A stretch of DNA of 64,000 bases from Cristatella mucedo (Eukaryota > Bryozoa > Phylactolaemata > Cristatellidae), in NCBI GenBank assembly GCA_009760855.2, contig WPIO01000001.1:2600501-2664500 (forward strand), written 5' to 3'. Positions 59,546 to 64,000 of the stretch are shown here, piece by piece. Under the pieces are notes generated by a model. The model was not told the origin of the DNA and searched no databases. It was given only the letters and a program-made list of their open reading frames with translations. How positions within the stretch are numbered: the first letter of the stretch is position 1; each line of letters opens with the position of its first letter. A program made the position numbers and the translations under genes.

Positions 59546-60534
59546 TGTTAAGCAGAAAAGATTTACAAATGATTGGAACATTGGATATGTCTAAAAATAG
59601 AATAGTAAATATTGGAAGTAATGTAGATCCTTTAGAAGCTGTTGGAAAATCATTTGCTGATAACAACTATGTAAGAAAAGATTCAGACCAAGTAATAAGA
59701 GGAAACATATCCGCAAACTCAAACAAATATGTTAATGTACTAGCTCCTATAAAAGATAATGATATTGCAACAAAAGAGTACGTTGATACTAAAGCAGATT
59801 TCTCAGTAAATGGTAATTTAGCAGTTAATGAACTAATAGTTGTAGGTCAAATAAATAATGGTAACAAATTAGTTGATGTTTTTAATATATATCTAGCAAA
59901 TGATGATATTTATAGATTTTTTCGTGGTAGCCCTCCGCAAATTGATGCAGGTTCTTTGAGTTTCAGTAAGATAGAAAATCTGTCAGGTTTTAATAGTGAT
60001 CTAGATTACAATAGAGACTATTACTTAGCTAGAATATCTGATATAAGAAAAATACCAATATATTACTCAAAATTAAAATTGAGAATAAAAGATCTTTATG
60101 AAATGGATACTGAAAGTCCTTTTATGCCTTTAACAATTTTTGGAGAAAGTTATTCGTTCTTAAGTGCTACAGCGAAACAAATAACTGAAAAATTGATTAT
60201 ATTAAAGGATGTGAATCTGACTAGAGTGAAATATTTTGATGTTAAAATGGAATTAAATTTAAATATTGGAAATGTAGTAAATTTTATAGTTAGAGATTAT
60301 TATCACAAAATCTACTCGCCAAATTTCTTTGTTTCTAATTTTCTTAATATCACTTATTACGGAGTTGAAAATAATTATATGTTATTATCAAATGACTATA
60401 TAACACAATTCGATATTTATCCTGATAATATTTTCATAACTATCAATTTTCCTGTTTTAAAATATAATAATATGATAACTCCAAGTGCTTCAGATATTAT
60501 TGAAATTGCTTTAGCTGATGTTGTTATTAGTTAA
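59545..60534 (+). CDS. Phage-tail-fibre-like protein 3, intact, 329 residues
   Basis: Start overlaps the previous stop (TAATG). N-terminal repeats of the tail-fibre type (GTLDMSKNRIVNIGSNVDPL, then VLAPIKDNDIATKEYVDTKA) are followed by a 200-residue C-terminal domain rich in Tyr, Asp and Ile that could be a receptor-binding head (inference). No nonsense or frameshift. Confidence 0.7.
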   Translation: MLSRKDLQMIGTLDMSKNRIVNIGSNVDPLEAVGKSFADNNYVRKDSDQVIRGNISANSNKYVNVLAPIKDNDIATKEYVDTKADFSVNGNLAVNELIVVGQINNGNKLVDVFNIYLANDDIYRFFRGSPPQIDAGSLSFSKIENLSGFNSDLDYNRDYYLARISDIRKIPIYYSKLKLRIKDLYEMDTESPFMPLTIFGESYSFLSATAKQITEKLIILKDVNLTRVKYFDVKMELNLNIGNVVNFIVRDYYHKIYSPNFFVSNFLNITYYGVENNYMLLSNDYITQFDIYPDNIFITINFPVLKYNNMITPSASDIIEIALADVVIS

Positions 60535-60610
60535 ACTTTCCAATCTAGGCTTTCTTTAATAAGCTCTGTTGGAATACTATATTCTTTTCCTGTTAATTGT
60601 TTGGTTAACT

Positions 60611-60898
60611 CTATTTTTTAGAGTATGCTTCTGATTTAAGACTATTTATTTTATCTATTTTCAAATCTTTAAGAAACTCTGAAAAGATTGACCCATCTCT
60701 AACTTTTGTAAATATATATGCCATTTCTTTTTCTGAATGATTTACTCTTAAAGCTTTGTACTCTAAAACTAATTTTAATGCTTCTAATACTGTACTCCTA
60801 ATATCTTCAATTCTTCCCATGGGATATGAGCAAATTTTTATAGTCTGTTGACCTTGTGCAACTGTTAGACAATCTTTACTTCTAGTTTCTACATTCAT
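60611..60898 (-). CDS. Unknown 95-residue element protein
   Basis: Begins MNVETRSKDCLTVAQGQQTI at a TATATAGAAATG. Mixed alpha/beta, soluble. Family not recognised; open throughout. Confidence 0.5.
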   Translation of the reverse strand: MNVETRSKDCLTVAQGQQTIKICSYPMGRIEDIRSTVLEALKLVLEYKALRVNHSEKEMAYIFTKVRDGSIFSEFLKDLKIDKINSLKSEAYSKK

Positions 60899-60907
60899 TT
60901 CTATATA
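60896..60907 (-). promoter_or_regulatory. TATA-start motif, 95-residue protein
   Basis: TATATAGAAATG. Confidence 0.65.
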
Positions 60908-60917
60908 AATAAATTAT

Positions 60918-61453
60918 TTACAGTGTGGTTGTTGGAATTGTATCAGAAACTGGGACATTCGGATCTGCGACAACTGCTGGAGCAACTGGGGCAACTAGAG
61001 CAGCGAGTGTTGCCTTTTGTCTAGCACTAGTTCCATCAGAGATATCAAGTAGAATTGCATAGCATTCATCCTTAACAATTCCAGAGATATCTGGTTTAAT
61101 TCCTGCAACGCCTGATATAACAGTTGAAAGTGTTGGTAACTGGCTAGCAATTTATGTTGTATAACTAGAGATTTCTTCAGGTGTATCAAGAGGAGTATCA
61201 ACTTTAGTTCTAACTGTTGCTTCAGATCACTTGTTATACTTGCCATTCCAGAATCGATTACCTTTTGTGCTTCAATGTCGCACTCATCAATATAACACTT
61301 TTTAACAGATGTATCTGTCATAATTGAGATATCTGAGTCGAGAGTCTGTTGATCATAAGCAGTCATTCTAGACTTTACAAGGTAGTCAACATATGCTTTC
61401 AGCAGAGTTGCAGATGTAGCAAGATTTGGGTCAGATACCTCTGTTGTCGACAT
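60918..61453 (-). pseudogene. Unknown element protein, frameshift and stop
   Basis: MSTTEVSDPNLATSATLLKA opens at TATAGGAAATG. The frame slips near 61,225; the frame that then looks coding has a TAA at 61,154-61,152 and ends in an Ala/Pro/Val/Thr-rich tail at 60,918. The competing 152-codon ORF is the shifted frame. Possibly a minor virion protein; not recognised. Confidence 0.5.
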
Positions 61454-61462
61454 TTCCTATAC
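61451..61462 (-). promoter_or_regulatory. TATA-start motif, gene at 61,453
   Basis: GTATAGGAAATG. Confidence 0.65.
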
Positions 61463-61543
61463 TATTATAAGAAAATACAAAACATCTAATTCTCTTGCTT
61501 TAATTTTAAGGACATTTCTGAATCCATATATACTATGTAACAT

Positions 61544-61819
61544 CTAATTAATCTGCACACCCTGTTTAGTTTTTGGAGTTTTTGATTTCTTTTCTGCTTC
61601 TGTCAACATTTCATTTATTTTACTTCTACATTCCATTAGTTTATCACAAGTATCGCAAATCTCAACGAGAACACTAATATATGAACTATCCAAATCTGGA
61701 ATAAGTTTGTCAAGTGAATGCTTGACAATTCTCTGATCTACTCTCTTTAACTTTTGTGAACAAATTTTAAGAGCCATATCTCTTGATTGTTCGCAACTCA
61801 GAATTCTAGAAAAATCCAT
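61544..61819 (-). CDS. Unknown 91-residue Cys-containing protein
   Basis: TATATAGAATG start. Helical; contains EICDTCDKLMECRSKI, a Cys-rich stretch. Basic C-terminus. No family recognised. Confidence 0.5.
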   Translation of the reverse strand: MDFSRILSCEQSRDMALKICSQKLKRVDQRIVKHSLDKLIPDLDSSYISVLVEICDTCDKLMECRSKINEMLTEAEKKSKTPKTKQGVQIN

Positions 61820-61827
61820 TCTATATA
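61817..61827 (-). promoter_or_regulatory. TATA-start motif, 91-residue protein
   Basis: TATATAGAATG. Confidence 0.65.
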
Positions 61828-61839
61828 AATATAAATTTT

Positions 61840-61995
61840 TTATAGTTCATCTTCTTCATTTACGTAATTGTATTCATTAGGTTCATCTTCACTTTCATAT
61901 TCATCACTTTCATATTCACTTTCATATTCTGATTTTTCTGGAGGATCATCGCTGTCGGACTCTTCATATTCAGATTCATATTCAACATTTTCCAT
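61840..61995 (-). CDS. Very acidic 51-residue protein
   Basis: Too short for usual ORF cut-offs, but it has a TATAGAAATG start and repeats of YESE/DEYES. Could mimic DNA or bind basic core proteins; that is inference. Confidence 0.5.
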   Translation of the reverse strand: MENVEYESEYEESDSDDPPEKSEYESEYESDEYESEDEPNEYNYVNEEDEL

Positions 61996-62003
61996 TTCTA
62001 TAA
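61993..62003 (-). promoter_or_regulatory. TATA-start motif, acidic protein
   Basis: TTATAGAAATG; main support for this short gene. Confidence 0.65.
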
Positions 62004-62019
62004 CAATGAATTTTATTTA

Positions 62020-62187
62020 TTAATATAAATTTATTCCTGCCATCTCAAAAATTAACTCTTCTTCTGCTCTGTCATATTCCATTTCTATTTGTAATTCATA
62101 TAACTCTTTTGTTGTTTCTCGAATATCATGTTCGACTTTTATTTTTGCTTCAGGTTCAATGATTTCTTCACTCTTTCGTTTTGGCAT
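62020..62187 (-). CDS. Small charged 55-residue protein
   Basis: MPKRKSEEIIEPEAKIKVEH at a TAATATAGATG start; helical, Glu-rich. Overlaps the last codons of the polymerase gene by 20 bp. Not recognised. Confidence 0.45.
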   Translation of the reverse strand: MPKRKSEEIIEPEAKIKVEHDIRETTKELYELQIEMEYDRAEEELIFEMAGINLY

Positions 62188-64000
62188 CTATATTAATATT
62201 ACCAACATTGCAAGTATTACATCGTCCTGGATTTAGATTATTAATTAATGAATCAGCAATTCTATAGTGTCCATAAGCATAACTGCAGGTTCCACAGTCC
62301 AACCAGTATCGTTTTGAATCGAAAGCTGATAGTGCTACTTTGTTTTGTTTAATCGTATACATTACATGCTTTTCACTTCTAATCAATCATTGTTCACATT
62401 TCTTTTCTACCTTTTTATCTAAGCAGTTTTTAAAGTCTTCATGTTTCAAGTGTTTATCAACAACATTTTTGTTAACACCTTTAGCTTTTTTAGATTGTCC
62501 TATTTGTTCTTTCTCCTTATCAAGCATTTCGTTCATCTCATAAACTTTTTCAACTATTCCTAATGATTTTCCTTTATCATCAAGTACTTTTTTATCAGTA
62601 TAAATAGTATAAGAGTAAAGTTTTGGTCTTAGAAAAACACATTCATCTAATATTGCTGCTTTTACCTTATCAGTTATCTCATCTTTAAATTTTCCAACAA
62701 CTTTACTATTTCCTTTTATAATACTTTTTGCTTTGTTATCATTCCAAAAAGGATAGTCATACGGAAAAGTATTTAGATCTAATGATTCTGGGTAATCGAT
62801 AAAGTCTTTATAAACATCCTCAGTAAATATCTCCATGACGAGTGAATCAGTGTCAGTATACATCAAGTTTATTTTTGATCCATATCTTTTTTTATTGTTA
62901 GATAATAGAATTTATGCATCAATACTTTAGATAAATGAAGTATGCAAAATCCAACATAAATAGGTTTGTTTAAAGTTATAGATTCCTTACTACTTTATAT
63001 GCAGATAATTTTATAAGTTAATATCTTTCTGTATACAAATCTTGGACTTCTATAGATTTTATTCATCTTAGCCAACTCTTCATCTACATTTTCATTAAGT
63101 AACTCAACATTCTTTCTATCTCTAACATTTTCCATTGTCTTACCAAAGAATGAATTATTGAGTAATTAAAAGAAATCTTTTTCGAAATCATTTGCTGCTT
63201 TACCTCTAAGTTTTGTGTTGTTATCAATGTACAACTCTAGCCAATTGGACTGATCAAACTCTAATACTCTGTGAATATGTGTTAACTCATATCCTAATTC
63301 AATACAATTTTTAAGATTAAGATAATGAATAACATACTTTTGTTTTGGTTCCAAATCCAATATCAGCTTTTCAACTGGATCGTTTCCTCTATTTAAAGAG
63401 TTTTGATAGTCTGAGTGTTTATTCTTCTTTATTTGTTTGTTTTTAGGAAGTAAAGGATAATCAGAAAATAAATCATGTTTATCTTTTGGACAGTTTATAT
63501 CAACTTCAAGAACATAGCCTTTATTTGATGAAGGTTTAAATTTTTAACTATGTCGTTTTTATTTTCATTCCATGATTTTACTTTTTGATTTGATAAGAAA
63601 TTAAACCCTCCAGCTGGTAGAGATTGTTTCATGGCCCAGCCATAAAGATTTGCAGCATCAAAATATAATAAGTATGACTTCAACTTATCTAGATTGAAAT
63701 TGCTACATCTACTATTATTTGCTTTGGCTTTACGTTTTGATACTTGTGTCATTCCTCCACGAATTCCTTTTTCAAAGAATAGATACATATCTGGATCAGT
63801 TAGCAATTCAAGAACAACTCTTGTATATTTTAGTCCTGCTGTCCAAGTTAATTGTGGAGTTGTCATAAAATTTGCAGGATCTATCTGATAATGTGTAATT
63901 ATTAGATCACGAAATCTCTCAAAAACATCTGCTAGTGCTAAAACATCAATAGTTAAATATAAATCGTTGTATTCTCTTAATGTTTTTATTTCAAAAGCAT
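62168..64000 (-). pseudogene. Protein-primed family B DNA polymerase, decayed, N-terminus outside window
   Basis: Motif A (YFDAANLYGWAM, 63,659-63,639), the KxxxNSxFG motif B region (63,168 leftwards) and motif C YTDTDS (62,860-62,843) appear in order. The C-terminal block VALSAFDSKRYW and AYGHYRI follows. Upstream, DLYLTIDVLALADVFERFRD precedes motif A, as in Polinton polymerases. Damage: frameshifts near 63,540 and 62,905, loss of open frame near 62,955-63,000, TAA at 63,168-63,166 replacing the motif-B lysine, and TGA at 62,389-62,387. The C-terminus has two CxxC pairs. Replicative function is lost here. Confidence 0.9.
62185..62195 (-). promoter_or_regulatory. TATA-start motif, 55-residue protein
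   Basis: TAATATAGATG. Confidence 0.5.

Larger units (their letters stand above)
49906..64000. mobile_element. Decayed endogenous Maverick/Polinton (adintovirus-like) element, right end cut by window
   Basis: AT-rich, intronless, gene-dense block with family B polymerase, packaging-type ATPase, adenain-like protease, PLA2-domain protein and virion-type genes on both strands, most behind the same TATA-start motif. This gene set is characteristic of Mavericks/Polintons and adintoviruses. No integrase, long inverted repeat or 500-residue double-jelly-roll capsid protein is visible; they may lie right of 64,000 or be lost. Damage is mixed: nonsense substitutions (polymerase, ATPase, first gene) show real decay, while many frameshifts sit in A/T runs and could partly be read errors. 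Five longer ORFs remain open. Confidence 0.85.

Noticed and set aside
49906-64000. Integrase gene or terminal inverted repeats
   Set aside because: Looked for; no DDE integrase motif or long inverted repeat seen inside the window.
1-64000. CRISPR arrays, rRNA genes, bacterial operons
   Set aside because: No spaced direct repeats or rRNA-like sequence; the left part is clearly spliced animal DNA.

Overview
The window joins two very different kinds of DNA. Bases 1 to about 49,900 look like nuclear DNA of an invertebrate animal. They carry spliced exons with GT/AG borders and long introns. The introns hold CR1/L2-type LINE 3' fragments, tRNA-headed SINEs, two SPIN-like hAT miniature elements, two pogo/Tigger-like elements, and CA, TC and TA microsatellites. 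A mollusc or a similar lophotrochozoan would fit, but the sequence does not prove it.

The minus strand from 48,824 down to 742 carries 19 recognisable coding exons of a sacsin (SACS)-like gene. They match, in order, roughly the last third of sacsin: several sacsin-repeat modules, a conserved linker, and a J domain. Most exon junctions agree in reading phase. The copy looks damaged: there is an in-frame TAG at the end of the exon at 15,480, an in-frame TAA at 8,624-8,626, and the J-domain HPD triad reads HSN. The N-terminal two thirds and the terminal HEPN domain are not visible. It is called a probable non-processed pseudogene.

From about 49,906 to the right edge the DNA is AT-rich, tightly packed and intronless. 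It is a decayed endogenous Maverick/Polinton (adintovirus-like) element cut by the window edge. It holds a protein-primed family B DNA polymerase (right end, minus strand), a packaging-type ATPase, an adenain-like cysteine protease, a zinc-ribbon protein, a parvovirus-VP1-like phospholipase A2 domain protein, two virion-type proteins, a membrane-active-looking protein, an HNH/AP2 homing-endonuclease-like gene, and a cluster of phage-tail-fibre-like proteins. Several genes are broken by frameshifts, often in A/T runs, and by nonsense codons. Others remain open. No integrase, terminal inverted repeat or classical double-jelly-roll major capsid gene is seen.

The most distinctive signal is a TATA-like motif (TATA[GA]{1-3}AATG-like) fused directly to the start codon of 15 element genes on both strands. 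It suggests a uniform late-type promoter with almost no 5' leader. Together with the fibre cluster, it makes this element the best candidate for something undescribed.
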